Assembly: GCA_023525715.1 (NCBI GenBank)
Contig: CM042012.1
Coordinates: 115,114,298 to 115,178,297 of the forward strand
Reading direction: 5' to 3'
DNA length: 64,000 nucleotides
From: Cichorium intybus
Lineage: Eukaryota; Streptophyta; Magnoliopsida; Asterales; Asteraceae
Shown: in pieces, positions 63,000 to 64,000 of the stretch
How positions within the stretch are numbered: position 1 is the first letter of the stretch
How the letters are laid out: each line of letters begins with the position of its first letter
Position numbers and translations under genes: made by a program
Notes under the pieces: generated by a model
Told to the model about the DNA's origin: nothing
Seen by the model: only the letters and a program-made list of their open reading frames with translations
Database searches by the model: none

Positions 63000-64000
63000 C
63001 TTACCGGTCATGTGACAACTAAAGTCATCAATAGTGCATAAAACTATCGTTATGAAAAGCAAATGAAATATATAGAAACTTCTAATAGGCACATAGAGCA
63101 TACATGTTTATCAATCACGAGTCCCCCGTTATTTGGAATTGCATAAAGAAAAGGGAGACATCGTGTGTCGTCAACAAAACAGTTCAACCATCGATGAAGA
63201 TATTCACAACTTTTCTTCGATCTATTTTAACCAATTTACGGTTCAAGGCTAAACTTAAATATTTATCTTCGAAAAATCCAAATAAGAAATTTACAAACCC
63301 CTACTTGTTAACATATACTAAATGATAATTCCAACAATGTAAGAATATTTAGATTAACTACATAACCTTGTGGGGTTAGGAATATTAATATCATTAATTA
63401 TCGGCAACTACATATTTATCTTATATTAAGTTTCATTAAACTATCTCAACAAGTTGCTGATGAGTTGACACTTTACGAATTATTAGCATAACGAACGGGT
63501 CTCAATTCATTGAACAATTCCATAATCGATTTAACCAGTATCTGGTTAAAATTCATTAAGGTAATATATCAACACAGCACTAGGTACACACCATTACATG
63601 TAAAACTCGGTAAGTTATTAAACGTGTACGAATGGACATCCAAAAATTTTAATAGCTAATTTTGTATCTTATTGAAAACTTATTCGTGATAATCTTCGTG
63701 GACCTTTATAGAAAAAGTTAAAACCGTTCTACTTTGAACATCATCATCTAATAAATAAGTCAATAAATATATTTGACTAATAATCAAATAATTAATATAG
63801 CATGCTTTAAATTTCGGAAATTTTATGAATTATACGAATTTCACCATCTGTTAATGAACGTTAATCATATAGACAAAGCAAATTACGAAGGTGTCCTTAC
63901 GGTTTGGTGAAATTCACATTTTGAGAATAGTTTTGGAAAAGTTTTTTGAAAAGTCGATAGATCGTATTCTTTTCGTTTCGTTTTCTTGCAGTTTTAGTAT
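63000..64000. other. AT-rich spacer
   Basis: I see no gene, RNA gene or repeat border here. Confidence 0.5.

Overview
The window is nuclear DNA of a flowering plant, almost certainly a eudicot. The evidence is one complete nuclear gene for a chloroplast protein with eight GT-AG exons (CLPR1), low GC content, (TA)n tracts, plant-type Ty3/Gypsy chromovirus and Ty1/Copia retrotransposons primed by initiator-Met tRNA, and Tourist, Stowaway, hAT, MULE and Helitron-type elements. The repeat style would fit Asteraceae, but nothing here proves the family. I see no bacterial genes, CRISPR array or organelle DNA.

Layout. 1-2.16 kb: the 3' part of a Helitron-like element carrying exons of a leucine carboxyl methyltransferase (LCMT1) that flank a broken purple acid phosphatase fragment. 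2.2-3.9 kb: a long-TIR transposon inside a (TA)n tract. 4.66-4.89 kb: a Tourist MITE. 5.5-6.3 kb: a solo-LTR-like sequence. 7.68-10.66 kb: CLPR1 on the minus strand (394 aa), with intron repeats. A small possible secreted-peptide ORF starts 93 bp away in divergent orientation. 11.4 kb: a GRF zinc-finger relic.

13.3-36.4 kb is a nest of four events. A MULE-like element with 196-bp TIRs carries a cellulose synthase-like C (CSLC) N-terminal fragment. Gypsy element A (TSD CATGG) inserted into it. Gypsy element B (TSD CAAAT) inserted into the gag of A. B was then tandemly duplicated to LTR-internal-LTR-internal-LTR with a 5.07-kb period. If B is ignored, A keeps one uninterrupted 1538-codon gag-pol frame.

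39.26-44.04 kb: a complete, apparently young Copia element with 252-bp LTRs that look identical, TSD ATAAG and an intact 1405-aa polyprotein. 44-46.5 kb: AAT microsatellite, SINE-like stretch, foldback MITE, GC-rich patch, Stowaway MITE. 46.5-58 kb: a truncated Gypsy element D whose LTR is split by element C (same family as B, TSD ACAAC) and by a 1250-bp hAT element (TSD GCTACACA). 58.4-59.2 kb: a solo LTR with TSD CTTAC. 61.3-63.0 kb: a hAT-like element whose terminal TTA was the target of a Harbinger/Tourist element. The remaining spacer holds nothing I can identify.

Only CLPR1 is clearly a functional cellular gene. The most interesting biology is in the retrotransposons: the 1.9-2.5-kb LTRs of A, B and C (and less clearly D) share short conserved blocks, including an inverted TGAGTAATC / GATTACTCA pair around a minisatellite, in the part expected to be the RNA leader.
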